Source: Neolewinella maritima
Lineage (GTDB): Bacteria > Bacteroidota > Bacteroidia > Chitinophagales > Saprospiraceae
Assembly (NCBI RefSeq): GCF_923081025.1
Contig: NZ_CAKLPZ010000004.1
Location: 310,001-374,000 of the forward strand
Reading direction: 5' to 3'
Length of the DNA: 64,000 bases
The position numbers were made by a program, and so were the translations under genes. Positions 7,548 to 17,486 of this stretch are shown here, one piece after another; within the stretch, counting starts at the first letter, position 1, and each line of letters starts with the position of its first letter. The notes under the pieces were generated by a model. The model was given only the letters and a program-made list of their open reading frames with translations, had not been told where the DNA came from and did no database searches.

Positions 7548-10500
7548 TTAGTCTATACTAGCTTCACTGTCAGCCGCAAACTGCTTGGCGTAGGTCGAGG
7601 GTGGTACGCCGAAGTGCTTTTTGAACGATCTGGAGAAGTAACTGGGTGTGGCGTAGCCCACCCGGTAGGCCACTTCACTGGCATTGTAATGCTGAGACTC
7701 CAGAAGTATAGCTGCCTGTTTCATTCTGGCCTGCAGCAGGTAGGCATTTGGGGTAAGGCCGGTTTGCTCCTTGAATTTGGCAAAGAGTACGGACCGACTG
7801 ACGTTGAGGGCCTCCATCAGATGGGGAAGCTGGAACTGTACGTTACCGACCTGTTCGTTTAGCATCTGCATAGCGCGGCGCGTAAGTACTTCGTCGGGCG
7901 GGATCGGTGCACCCTCCAGTTCAGCCTCGGGTTGCGCACCGCATAAGCCCAAAATCGTTTGGCAGCGGATGATGAGCTCGTGGATCGACACGGGCTTGAC
8001 CAGGTAGGCCACCGCGCCGGCCAGTAAGGCACTCAGGCGCCGGGGCTCGGAGGCATCGGCAGTAAGCAGCAGGATCGGGATGTGCGCCGTGCGCGACTGC
8101 CGGGCCAGTTCGCCACACAGTTCCACGCCACTGAGCTGGGGTAGCATCACGTCGCTCACAATGAGATGTGGACGCAGGAGGCGGGCCAGGCGGAGACCTT
8201 CCGCCCCGTCGAAGGCCTGCCGGACGCGGAAGTGCTCGCTCAGCGCCTGCCGCAGTAGTTCAGACACCTCCCGATTGTCTTCGACGAGCAGGATCAGCTG
8301 TTCGTGAGTATTTCCGAGGTACTCCAGACGGGCGTGGTCTACGGTACTGACCGGACGCGTACTTGCTTCTTCGGCGGACTCCCCAACCGGTTGCTGCTCC
8401 CGTGGCACTAGCTGTTGCTGACTAAGGTGGTCTTTATGACGTGGTAGGCTGATAACAAAAGTACTCCCCTCCCCCGGCACACTGAGTACTTCGAGACTTC
8501 CTCCATGTTGTTCGACGGCCTCGCGCGCAATAGCCAGTCCCATGCCCGAACTATCGCTAACGGGGCGGGCGGCGTCCGGACGATCTGCCCGGTAGTAGCG
8601 ATCGAAAATGTAGGCCTGTTCCGCCACCGGAATTCCCGGTCCGGTATCCTGCACGGCAATGTCCACCGTAGTGGACCTCATCGTTACGCTTATCGAAATC
8701 CGCCCCCCGTCGGGCGTCTGCTTGACGGCGTTGGAAATCAGGTTATACACGGCACGCTCGAGCTTAGCGGCTTCGAAGTACAGCGTGCAGTCAGTTTCCG
8801 GAGCGTGCAGGGTGAGCTCGATGTGGCGGTACTCGGCTTCCGTCCGGAATGACTTTACTACCGTACGGAGAAAAGTGGTAAGGTCCTGTTCGGTAGCCCG
8901 CAGGGGTTCGCTATCGTTGCCGATGCGTTTAAAACGAAGCAGGTCGTTGATCAGGCGCCGCATCCGGTCGCTACTTCGCTTAGCAGCGATCAACTGCCGG
9001 TATACCTGGCTGGATCCGCGGTACTGCTTAAGGCTGCGTTCCAGATTGCCGGCGATAAGGGTCAGCGGAGTGCGTAGTTCGTGGGAGATATTGGTAAAAA
9101 ACTCTTCCTGGGCTTTATTGATGCGCCGTTGCAGCCGCCGCTCCCGCCGCTCCGAAGCTATACGCCGACGCAACGTCGACCGGCTACGGTACATGCGCAC
9201 TGCCCACCAGCTCAACGCACCAAGGAGTAGTGCATAACCAGCATACGCCCAGTAGCTTCGCCAGGGTGCCCGCCCGGTACGGATATCGAGTGAAGTGGTA
9301 GTCTCTGCCAGGGTTCCGTCACTATTGTGGGCCGTGACTTCGAAGGTATAGTCACGCCCTTCTTGGAGGAGAAAAGATGCGGAACCATCCTGCGTTTCGG
9401 TCCACTCATCGGTCTGCCCCAGCAAACGATAGCGGTACACGATAGTAGGATTTCGCACGAAGGTCGGCATGACAAAACCCAGTGTGATCCGGTTCTGGTC
9501 GTAGTCTAATTCGATCCGTTCGGTGTAGTCGATGTCCTGAGTTAGAAGCGCGGTTGGGTCACCCGGCTGCACTGCTTTATTGAACAGCCGCAGCTCGCTC
9601 AGCACCACGCGGGGCGCATAGGTATCCGGTGTGCCGAGTTTGGCGGGATCGAAGACGGTCACCCCCGAAGCGCCACCGAAGTACAGCGTACCGTCCCGGG
9701 CCCGCACGCCAGCACTGCGCTGAAAGGCATTGGGGGCCACACCATCTTGCCGCCCGAATCGATCGGCCCGTCCGCGCTCCGTGCTGTAGCGTACCAGTCC
9801 GCTGTCCGTACTGAGCCACAGCTCACCCGTTGCTGCCGGCACGATGGTATACACCGTTCGTACATCGGGTATGGGATGCGGCCGCAGCGTACCCGCCACC
9901 AGTTCATACAGTCCCTTATCAATAGTGGCCACCCAGAGCCGGCCCCGGTGACTGACCATATCCTCGATAAATAGCCGGGGGTCAGGATGGGCGGAGGATG
10001 CAATGGCCTGCAATCCGGCCCGGCCGTCACCAGTCACATCCCCCCGAAGCAGATACACCCCCCACGACGTACCGATCAGAGTACTATCGCCATTTATGAC
10101 CAGCAGTTCCCGTACGGCTTCCCCCGTGCCTAGGGTATCCCCCACGGCGGCCGCCGGAAGGTCAGCAAAGCTTCGCCGGTCGGTGTCAAAGCGACGCAGT
10201 GAGCCATTCATCGTGCCCACCAGGAGGTCCGGGCCCCGCAGGGCTAGTGACATGATCGCCTTACCCAGGTCCTCTTCACCCGTCAGTGGTCCATCTACGT
10301 AACGGACCGTGCGTCCGCTGCGCGGGTTGTATTCGATGAGGCCCTGCTGAAACGTACCGATCCACAGGTGCTCCGGGTCCTGGTACAGCATACAGCGGAT
10401 CGTACCGATCTGCCGCCCGTCGTCCAGTTGCTCGACGTGTGTGTAGCGGTCCGCCCCGGCTTCGTAGATCGTAAAGCCGTTGCTGGCCGTACCGAAGTAG

Positions 10501-11579
10501 ACCTCCCCCCCTTCACCCTCCACAATGGCGCTCACCACATTATTGTGCAGCCGATTCCCATTGGATTCCCCGATACGGGCAAACTTAAAGTCGTGGCGGT
10601 TCCAGGTATTGAGCCCTCCGAAGTAACTACCGATCCAGACCATACCCGTCCGGTCGGTGAACAGCGTCCCTACCTTATCGTCCGCCAGACTATGCTCGCG
10701 GGCCGATTGATGCCGCAGCTGCGTATACGTATCGCCCTTATACAAAAAGAGCCCGGCATAGGTACCGATCCAGAGCCGGTCCTCATCATCTACCGTTAGT
10801 GAAGTGATGTACTCGCTTTCCGTCGTTGCCACTCCCTTGCTTACGTAGTCGAACTGGCCGGTCGCCGGATCGAATCTATATACCCCCCGCGATGTACCTA
10901 GCCACCAGCTTCCTGCATAATCCAGCATACAGTGCACCGGTGCAGGTACTGAATGCACGGCGCTGAGTACCGGTATATCGTCTACCGTATACTGCGCCAC
11001 CCCCTGCGTACCGGCTACCCACACCTCCCGCCCTTTCCCGGGCGTGATAGACTGGATGCGCCCCACGGGACAGTCCTCGATCCTCCAGCGCAGCTGCTCC
11101 CGTTCCGTGTCGAAACCCACGAGGGTATTTCCGGTGCCCACCCACACTTCGTCGCCGATCTCCCGTATGGCCTGCGCCGCAGTGCGTACCGTATCGGCCG
11201 TTCGGCTACTGCGGGCCAGGGCCGGATGGTGCACGTATATACCTGCCCGCGTGGCTAGCCAGATGGTCCCGGCGCTGGTCACCCGTAGGGCAGTGATGAC
11301 GTTGGCCGCACGCCGCAAGGAGTCTGTATGCTCCACATTGAATTTCCGCAAGTCGCGCCCGTTATGGCGTAGTAGGCCGCTACGGGTGGCCAGCCAGATC
11401 TGTCCGCGCGCATCCTGATCGATGTCCATCACGGGATTTAGCGAGTAGTCATCCGAAGTGGGAATGTGACCGAATTGAAAGGTCGCCTGCCCCATCAGCA
11501 GACTGCCTGCCATGACATACGCCAGCAAAAATGTACCGCTACGTAAGCACACCGTCAGATTGGATTGAGTAGTTTCCAA
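7548..11579 (-). CDS. Hybrid two-component system sensor/regulator (HTCS)
   Basis: 1343 residues, all parts of a Bacteroidota HTCS on one chain. A signal segment (~1-31) comes first, then two-component-regulator propeller repeats (~40-660, recurring LWIGT/IWLAT strands) and a Y_Y_Y domain (~690-750). One membrane helix follows (~760-785), then HisKA with phospho-accepting His in FFTNISHELRTPLT and a HATPase domain (DTGPGIP, GMGLAIA). A receiver domain carries Asp in LIVSDVMLP and Lys in YLVKPVS. An AraC-type DNA-binding domain ends the protein. Such proteins sense oligosaccharides in the periplasm and activate nearby glycan genes; here the GH78 gene is the obvious target. Confidence 0.95.
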   Translation of the reverse strand: METTQSNLTVCLRSGTFLLAYVMAGSLLMGQATFQFGHIPTSDDYSLNPVMDIDQDARGQIWLATRSGLLRHNGRDLRKFNVEHTDSLRRAANVITALRVTSAGTIWLATRAGIYVHHPALARSSRTADTVRTAAQAIREIGDEVWVGTGNTLVGFDTEREQLRWRIEDCPVGRIQSITPGKGREVWVAGTQGVAQYTVDDIPVLSAVHSVPAPVHCMLDYAGSWWLGTSRGVYRFDPATGQFDYVSKGVATTESEYITSLTVDDEDRLWIGTYAGLFLYKGDTYTQLRHQSAREHSLADDKVGTLFTDRTGMVWIGSYFGGLNTWNRHDFKFARIGESNGNRLHNNVVSAIVEGEGGEVYFGTASNGFTIYEAGADRYTHVEQLDDGRQIGTIRCMLYQDPEHLWIGTFQQGLIEYNPRSGRTVRYVDGPLTGEEDLGKAIMSLALRGPDLLVGTMNGSLRRFDTDRRSFADLPAAAVGDTLGTGEAVRELLVINGDSTLIGTSWGVYLLRGDVTGDGRAGLQAIASSAHPDPRLFIEDMVSHRGRLWVATIDKGLYELVAGTLRPHPIPDVRTVYTIVPAATGELWLSTDSGLVRYSTERGRADRFGRQDGVAPNAFQRSAGVRARDGTLYFGGASGVTVFDPAKLGTPDTYAPRVVLSELRLFNKAVQPGDPTALLTQDIDYTERIELDYDQNRITLGFVMPTFVRNPTIVYRYRLLGQTDEWTETQDGSASFLLQEGRDYTFEVTAHNSDGTLAETTTSLDIRTGRAPWRSYWAYAGYALLLGALSWWAVRMYRSRSTLRRRIASERRERRLQRRINKAQEEFFTNISHELRTPLTLIAGNLERSLKQYRGSSQVYRQLIAAKRSSDRMRRLINDLLRFKRIGNDSEPLRATEQDLTTFLRTVVKSFRTEAEYRHIELTLHAPETDCTLYFEAAKLERAVYNLISNAVKQTPDGGRISISVTMRSTTVDIAVQDTGPGIPVAEQAYIFDRYYRADRPDAARPVSDSSGMGLAIAREAVEQHGGSLEVLSVPGEGSTFVISLPRHKDHLSQQQLVPREQQPVGESAEEASTRPVSTVDHARLEYLGNTHEQLILLVEDNREVSELLRQALSEHFRVRQAFDGAEGLRLARLLRPHLIVSDVMLPQLSGVELCGELARQSRTAHIPILLLTADASEPRRLSALLAGAVAYLVKPVSIHELIIRCQTILGLCGAQPEAELEGAPIPPDEVLTRRAMQMLNEQVGNVQFQLPHLMEALNVSRSVLFAKFKEQTGLTPNAYLLQARMKQAAILLESQHYNASEVAYRVGYATPSYFSRSFKKHFGVPPSTYAKQFAADSEASID

Positions 11580-11656
11580 GTTACGGCTTTACGGGATGTG
11601 GGTGCTGCGGGCACTTTTCACAAGGCCCAGGGGCGGGCACGCCGGTGCAACGTGCG

Positions 11657-11664
11657 TACCTTGT
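11657..11664 (+). promoter_or_regulatory. -7 box before the nuclease-helicase start
   Basis: TACCTTGT, close to TAnnTTTG, ends 5 bases before the ATG at 11670. No clear -33 TTG lies about 20 bases upstream. Its placement supports the start at 11670 rather than the earlier in-frame ATG at 11565, which would overlap the divergent HTCS gene. Confidence 0.45.
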
Positions 11665-11669
11665 CTGCG

Positions 11670-14600
11670 ATGGATATCTCGCCCCGTAACCAAGCCATAA
11701 GCGACTACTTTTACCGCCGTACCCGGCAGCTGACCGACAGTACCGAGCTAGCGCCCGCCCAGCAGGTAGACGCCCTACGCCGCCTCATCTTGGAGCTCTT
11801 CGAACGGGCTACGGAAGAGGACGAACTGCACTTCAGTACACTGTACGCCAGGATCACCTACGCGGCCCACAAGTACAAGCTGCCCCGGGAGCTGACCGTG
11901 CAGGAGCGGCAGTTTCGCCGGGCCCGCGGCAAGCAGCATACCGACGAAGAGCTTACCATCCTGATCACGGCAGGCTGCAAACTAGCCGTAGAACTTAACC
12001 ACCAGCTGTTCGGCACCGATGTACCCACGGAGCTAGCGCCTCTGCGCCAGTATACCTTTCCCGCCTACCGGCCGGCGGAGATCCAGAAGACCTACTATCA
12101 GCTGCGCGTCCTGGCCCTGGAAGTAGACCGAAAAGAGAAGCTGCTCTGGGTCGGCGTCGAGAACCGCTCGGAGCAGGTCTATGCCATCCCCTACGGCGAC
12201 CCTGAACTGGCCGACTCCCATATCCCCCAGGCCGTCCAGATCATCGAAAAGATCAGTGGGCCCTACCTGATCCTTAATCTGCTGCGGGCACAGGTACACG
12301 ACGACGGCCGGATGTACCCCGCCCAGATCGTCATCGAGCCCGACTACCTGGTCAACGTCACCGACGTAGCCAACTGCTTCAGCAACGGACCGGACTTCCA
12401 GCCCTGGACCTCCATTCCCAAACGCCTGCTGCCCTTCGAAAAGCGCCCGCCCCTGGTGCGGGGTAATATCGTGAACAGCTTCCTGGATGTGCTCATCCAC
12501 GATCCCGATGCCTCGTTCGCCAAGATCAAGGCGACCGTCTTCGAGATGCAACCGCTGGAGCTCTGCCTGTTCGACGACCGGGAGGTAAGTAAGCTGATGC
12601 AGGAGCTGAAGCATCATTTCGTCACGGTGCAGAAGTTCGTCCGTGAGCTGCTACCGGAGCTACGTATCGACCGGGAGACGGTGCTGCTGGAACCCAGCTT
12701 CCTGAGCCCGGCCTACGGATTGCAGGGCCGACTGGATTTGCTACAATCCCAGCGCGACACCGAAGACGCCACCACGTCTATCGTCGAACTCAAGACCAGC
12801 AAGATTTTCGCGCCCAACCGGCACGGTATCCGCAGTGACAACTTCATCCAGACGCTGCTCTACGACCTGATGATCAACCAGGCTCTGGGCCGGGGAGCCA
12901 ATGTGCGCTCCTACATCCTGTACAGCGTCGACTACGCTAAGCCCGTCCGCTACGCCCCCCCGGAGTGGAACCGCCAGTTGGAAGCCATCAGTGCCCGCAA
13001 CCAGCTGGTCGGGGTAGAGATGCTCATCGCGCAGCTCGGCACTTCAGATGATCTACTGCAGCAGACCGATGCCCTGTTCAGTAAGCTGCACCCCCAGCGC
13101 TTCAAGCACCTGGGTTCGTTTACCGAGCAGGATCATCGCATCACCCTGGCCACTTACGAAGAGCTAGACGGACTGGAACGCCGCTACCTCGGTGCCTTCA
13201 TGGGCTTCGTGGCCCGCGAGCAGCGGCTGTCTAAGATCGGCGAGCAAAAGACCGATCACATCAACGGCCTGGCCAGCCTCTGGCTCGACGAGCGACAGGA
13301 TAAGATCGACCGCTTCGAGCTACTCGACGGGCTCACCTTCGACCACTACGACGTGAAGGAAAATGTGCTTACCCTCCAGCGCCGCGCCGACGATAGCCAG
13401 CTCATCAAGTTCCGACAGGGAGACGTAATTGCCCTGTACGGTACCCCCACCGCCAAAACCAAGGCCGGCGATGCGGTACGGGGCCAGATCTTTAAGTCTA
13501 CCATCATCGCCGTTGATCCACAGACGGTGCACCTGCGGCCCCGCAATCCGCAACTGAACGACGGGGTGTTCCTGCGCAAACCTTACTGGAGCATCGAAAA
13601 GGACGTGCTCGACAGCGGCTTCAAGAACCACTATCTAGGGCTGTACCTCTGGGCTGCCGCCGACAAGCAACTACGGAAAAAGTGGCTCGGCCTGCTGCCC
13701 CCGCAGGATGCTCCACCCCACCCCCTGCCGGTCTCCGACCGCCTGACCGAGGAGCAGGACCGGATCCTGCGCAAGGTGATCACGGCGCCGGATTACTTCC
13801 TGCTCTGGGGACCGCCCGGCACCGGCAAGACGAGCCAGATGCTCCACTACCTGGTCGATCACCTGCTGAAGAACACTCAGGAGAATGTGCTGCTGGTAGC
13901 CTACACCAACCGTGCCGTCGACGAGATCTGTGAAAGCATCGAACGCATCGAGATCGACGGGGCGCCCTACAAGGACTATCTGCGCATCGGCAGCCGACTG
14001 GGTACGGCAGCGGACTATAGCGACCGACTGCTGCAAGTCCGCAGTAAGGGCGCGCGCAGCCGCCGCGAGCTGCGCCGCCTGATCGATGAGTGCCGCGTCG
14101 TGGTGGGTACGGTAGCTAGCGTGGGGGGCAAGAACGAGTTGTTCAAGCTCAAGTCCTTCGACCGCATCGTAGTCGACGAGGCCAGTCAGATCCTGGAGCC
14201 GCTGCTCGGGGGTATCCTCACGCGTGCGCCCCGCGCCCTGTTGATCGGCGACCACCGGCAGTTGCCCGCCGTGGTGCAGCAGGGGGCAGCCACGACCCGG
14301 GTCAACGACGACGATCTGCGCGCGGCCGGACTTACCGACCTGAGCACCAGCCTGTTCGAGCGCCTCTACCTGACGGCCAAGCGCAACGAGTGGACCTGGG
14401 CCTACGACCAGCTGCAGCAGCAGGGGCGCATGCACCGGGAAATTATGGCGTTCCCGGCACTGCACTTTTACCAGGGCAAGCTGAATATTCTGCCGGAGTC
14501 GATCAGTCACCACCTGGCACAACTAGCTCCTCTCGACCTGGGTGAGCCGCAGGGCGACCTGCAGGATCAACTGTGCGCCCAGCGATTGGTGTTCTTCCCC

Positions 14601-15074
14601 ACCGAGGTCGATGGTTCCACCCCCGACCCCAAGGTGAACCGCCACGAGGCGGAGCTGCTGGTCAAACTGGTGGAGGCCTTTACGCTGCTGTATCAGAATA
14701 CGGACCGCCCCATCAAGGCCGGCGACATCGGCATCATCACCCCCTACCGGGCGCAGATCGCCTACATCCGCCAGCAGCTGACGCGGGAGGGCTATGCGGC
14801 CGACGCCTACACGGTCGACACCGTGGAGCGCTACCAGGGCAGCGCCAAGCGGATCGTGCTCATGTCGCTGTGCGCCAACGACAGCAGTCAGCTCGAGCGC
14901 CTCTCCCAGTTAAGTGACGAGGGAGTAGATCGCAAGCTCAACGTGGCCATGACCCGGGCACGCGAGCACCTGGTGCTGGTGGGCTGTCCGGACGTGCTGC
15001 GGCAGAGCGAGGTGTACGACCGGCTACTGACACACGTAGCGGCGCAACCCCAGCGTTTGCCACTTGTATCTTAG
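11670..15074 (+). CDS. Dna2-like fusion of PD-(D/E)XK nuclease and SF1 helicase
   Basis: 1134 residues from the chosen start. A middle nuclease module carries GRLDLL (~352) and IVELKTSK (~370), the Cas4/RecB-type active-site pattern. The C-terminal helicase has Walker A GPPGTGKT (~714), Walker B VVDEASQ (~834), GDHRQLPAVV (motif III), QGRMHREI (motif IV), VERYQGS (motif V) and NVAMTRAREH (motif VI), the Upf1/Dna2 branch of SF1. The role is probably processing of DNA ends or flaps in repair or replication. No restriction, CRISPR or other defence genes lie beside it. It is followed after 18 bases by a membrane protein gene, so it may be co-transcribed with it. Confidence 0.9.
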   Translation: MDISPRNQAISDYFYRRTRQLTDSTELAPAQQVDALRRLILELFERATEEDELHFSTLYARITYAAHKYKLPRELTVQERQFRRARGKQHTDEELTILITAGCKLAVELNHQLFGTDVPTELAPLRQYTFPAYRPAEIQKTYYQLRVLALEVDRKEKLLWVGVENRSEQVYAIPYGDPELADSHIPQAVQIIEKISGPYLILNLLRAQVHDDGRMYPAQIVIEPDYLVNVTDVANCFSNGPDFQPWTSIPKRLLPFEKRPPLVRGNIVNSFLDVLIHDPDASFAKIKATVFEMQPLELCLFDDREVSKLMQELKHHFVTVQKFVRELLPELRIDRETVLLEPSFLSPAYGLQGRLDLLQSQRDTEDATTSIVELKTSKIFAPNRHGIRSDNFIQTLLYDLMINQALGRGANVRSYILYSVDYAKPVRYAPPEWNRQLEAISARNQLVGVEMLIAQLGTSDDLLQQTDALFSKLHPQRFKHLGSFTEQDHRITLATYEELDGLERRYLGAFMGFVAREQRLSKIGEQKTDHINGLASLWLDERQDKIDRFELLDGLTFDHYDVKENVLTLQRRADDSQLIKFRQGDVIALYGTPTAKTKAGDAVRGQIFKSTIIAVDPQTVHLRPRNPQLNDGVFLRKPYWSIEKDVLDSGFKNHYLGLYLWAAADKQLRKKWLGLLPPQDAPPHPLPVSDRLTEEQDRILRKVITAPDYFLLWGPPGTGKTSQMLHYLVDHLLKNTQENVLLVAYTNRAVDEICESIERIEIDGAPYKDYLRIGSRLGTAADYSDRLLQVRSKGARSRRELRRLIDECRVVVGTVASVGGKNELFKLKSFDRIVVDEASQILEPLLGGILTRAPRALLIGDHRQLPAVVQQGAATTRVNDDDLRAAGLTDLSTSLFERLYLTAKRNEWTWAYDQLQQQGRMHREIMAFPALHFYQGKLNILPESISHHLAQLAPLDLGEPQGDLQDQLCAQRLVFFPTEVDGSTPDPKVNRHEAELLVKLVEAFTLLYQNTDRPIKAGDIGIITPYRAQIAYIRQQLTREGYAADAYTVDTVERYQGSAKRIVLMSLCANDSSQLERLSQLSDEGVDRKLNVAMTRAREHLVLVGCPDVLRQSEVYDRLLTHVAAQPQRLPLVS

Positions 15075-15092
15075 AGGAATACTCCCCCGACC

Positions 15093-16463
15093 ATGACGCT
15101 CACTACCCTGCTGCTGTACATCGGCATCGCCGCCGTTTCGCTGACCGCGCTCACCCACGCGTTTCTGCGCGTGACCCGAAGTCTGCCGGTAAGCCTGCTG
15201 CAGAACTTCACCGGAGCCTTGTTTCTATTTTCCGGCTACGTCAAGGCCATCGATCCCCTCGGTACGGCCTATAAGATGGAGCAGTACTTCGCGGAGTTTG
15301 AAGCAACGGCCGCGGGCGCAGGTGCGGGCTTTTTAGCGCCGCTGTTTCCCTGGCTGAGCAGTTTTTCCGCCGGCTTTTCGGTGTTCATGATCGTACTCGA
15401 GCTCATGCTGGGGCTGATGCTCATCGTGGGGGCGAAGCCTAAGCTGACCAGCTGGTTGTTCTTCGTTCTCGTAGCCTTCTTTACCGTACTCACGGGCTAT
15501 ACCTACCTGACGGGATACGTGCCGGCGGAGGCTAACTTCTTCGATTTTGATAGCTGGGGCACGTATGCGGATACCAACATGAAGGTGACCGACTGCGGCT
15601 GTTTCGGGGACTTCCTCAAGCTGGAGCCGCGCACGAGTTTTCTGAAGGACGTGGCCCTGCTGTTTCCCGCCCTGGTGTTCCTTCTGGCGCCCAGCAAATT
15701 GCATCAGATGTTCACCCCGCGGGTGCGTACGCTGGCGGTACTGGCTACCGGCGCGCTGGCCGTCTTCTACTGCCTGAGCAACTTTGTCTGGGACCTGCCC
15801 GGGCAGGACTTCCGTCCCTTCAAGGTCGGCACCGACGTAGCCGCCATCAAGCAAGCAGAGGAAGCCGCCGCCGGGGCCGTCACCGTCTTAGGCTATAAGG
15901 TGACTAGCAAGGCCGACGGGCGGGTCGTAGAAATGCCGACCGACGAATTTCTAAAGGTCTACAAGGACTACCCCAAGGAAGAGTGGGACTTTGAGACCTT
16001 CTCCTCCGAACCCACCGTAGCCCGCACTAAGATCAGCGACTTCGAGGTCACCGATATGGAGGGGCACAACGTAGTGCCGGAGCTGCTGGCTCAGCCCGGT
16101 TACACCTTCGTCATCGTAGCCTACAACCTGAAGGGCGAGCCCGGTAACTGGGATGCCGACTACGTAGCCGACTGGCGGGACGACATCCAACCCGTCGTCG
16201 AGCAGGCCCGTAATGCCGGCCACGGGGTGGTTGCCATGACCAAATTAACCAGCGACGCGGCCCTGGAGGACTTCCGGACTACCGTGGGGGCGGACTACCC
16301 CTTCTACCGTGGCGACGACATTCTGCTCAAGACCATCATTCGCTCTAACCCCGGCGTAGTGCTGTTCCGGCAGGGCGTGATCGTCAATAAGTGGCACCAC
16401 CGTAAGCTGCCCGCGTTCACTGACATTGCCCGTCAGGATATTTTGGCGGCGGCGGGGCAGTAG
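15093..16463 (+). CDS. DoxX/MauE-like membrane protein, BT_3928 family
   Basis: 456 residues. Four or more hydrophobic helices fill the first ~240 residues, with the DCGCFG motif (~168) typical of the MauE/DoxX group, thought to act in thiol-disulfide chemistry. The C-terminal ~200 residues are soluble, probably periplasmic, and thioredoxin-like in layout but without a clear CxxC. The family is conserved in Bacteroidota and its exact role is unknown. A box TATCTTAG (15067-15074) overlaps the upstream stop, so it may have its own promoter. nusB follows after 74 bases. Confidence 0.8.
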   Translation: MTLTTLLLYIGIAAVSLTALTHAFLRVTRSLPVSLLQNFTGALFLFSGYVKAIDPLGTAYKMEQYFAEFEATAAGAGAGFLAPLFPWLSSFSAGFSVFMIVLELMLGLMLIVGAKPKLTSWLFFVLVAFFTVLTGYTYLTGYVPAEANFFDFDSWGTYADTNMKVTDCGCFGDFLKLEPRTSFLKDVALLFPALVFLLAPSKLHQMFTPRVRTLAVLATGALAVFYCLSNFVWDLPGQDFRPFKVGTDVAAIKQAEEAAAGAVTVLGYKVTSKADGRVVEMPTDEFLKVYKDYPKEEWDFETFSSEPTVARTKISDFEVTDMEGHNVVPELLAQPGYTFVIVAYNLKGEPGNWDADYVADWRDDIQPVVEQARNAGHGVVAMTKLTSDAALEDFRTTVGADYPFYRGDDILLKTIIRSNPGVVLFRQGVIVNKWHHRKLPAFTDIARQDILAAAGQ

Positions 16464-16537
16464 TCGGCCTTTTTTCGTTGCTTTGCGGGGCGCTCCGGGT
16501 AGTTCCATCCGGGCCACCTTGAAAACCGGACCCCCTT

Positions 16538-17449
16538 ATGCTCAGTCGTCGCAACGTACGCATCAAGATCATGCAAGTACTCTACGCCGCCCAACGACAG
16601 GAGCGTCACGAGCTACGGCCCATTCAGAGCCACTATACGCAGCTGGTCCGCCGCTCCTTCGAGCTGTACCTCCTCAACCTGCTCATCCTGCAGCGCACCT
16701 GCGAGTACGCCAAGCAGGATGTAGCTACCCGCAAGGTGAAACTGCGCCCCACCGAGGAAGACCTGGCCTTCCGTGCCACCCTGGCCACCAATCCCGCCAT
16801 CCTTTCCCTGACCGATAACAAGGACCTCAGCCGCCACTACGACCGCTACCGGATCCGCAGCATGACGGACGCCGATCAGATCAAGCAGCTCTACCGCGAC
16901 TTTCTCGGCACCGACGCCTACATCACCTACGCCGCCATTCCCGAGCCGGAAGCCGAGGACACGACCAAGGTGCTACTGGCACTCTACAAGTGGCTACAGA
17001 GCCAGGAGCTGTTCCTTACCATGGTCGAAGACCAGTTCCCCCTCTGGCAGGAAGACAAGAGCCTGGTCGTGGGCGCCATGAAGAAGACCATCAAGGCCCT
17101 ACCCACGGAGGAAGAGTTTGCTAAGGATTATCAGTCCAACTCCGAGGCCGTGTCAGAATTCGGCGATGTACTGCTCCGCTTCGTCGTAGAATCCAACGAT
17201 CAGCTCCTCACCCGCATCACCCCCGTACTTCAGAATTGGGATGTCGACCGGGTAGCCATCATCGACATGATCCTGCTCAAGATGGCCATGGCTGAGTTCC
17301 TCGAGTTCGACACAATCCCCCCCCAGGTTACCCTCAACGAGTACCTGGACATCTCCAAACTCTACAGCACCGACAAGAGCAAGGACTTCCTCAATGGCGT
17401 ACTCGACCGGGTGCTTAAGGAACTGCAGGCGGAAGGCTTGGTGAAGTAG
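16538..17449 (+). CDS. nusB: Transcription antitermination factor NusB (long Bacteroidota form)
   Basis: 303 residues, about twice the E. coli protein. The start MLSRRNVRIKIMQVLYA and the C-terminal half (LQNWDVDRVAIIDMILLKMA, then NEYLDISKLYSTDKSKDF) are diagnostic. The middle insertion is normal for this phylum. NusB joins NusE (S10) on the boxA RNA of rRNA operons and prevents early termination. It is convergent with arfB, with only 34 bases between stops, and those bases hold a tandem octamer repeat. Confidence 0.93.
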   Translation: MLSRRNVRIKIMQVLYAAQRQERHELRPIQSHYTQLVRRSFELYLLNLLILQRTCEYAKQDVATRKVKLRPTEEDLAFRATLATNPAILSLTDNKDLSRHYDRYRIRSMTDADQIKQLYRDFLGTDAYITYAAIPEPEAEDTTKVLLALYKWLQSQELFLTMVEDQFPLWQEDKSLVVGAMKKTIKALPTEEEFAKDYQSNSEAVSEFGDVLLRFVVESNDQLLTRITPVLQNWDVDRVAIIDMILLKMAMAEFLEFDTIPPQVTLNEYLDISKLYSTDKSKDFLNGVLDRVLKELQAEGLVK

Positions 17450-17454
17450 TATGG

Positions 17455-17486
17455 TAGTCTTGTAGTCTTGTAGTCTTGTAGTTCTA
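17455..17486. repeat. Tandem TAGTCTTG octamer repeat
   Basis: Three perfect copies of TAGTCTTG (17455-17478) plus a decayed fourth copy lie exactly between the convergent stops of nusB and arfB. GGTAG at 17453 and CTACC at 17484 bracket them as a short inverted repeat. The origin may be slippage; it could also form a weak terminator. Confidence 0.7.

Noticed and set aside
11565-11669. Earlier start of the nuclease-helicase
   Set aside because: It would overlap the divergent HTCS start; a -7 box sits between it and the ATG at 11670.
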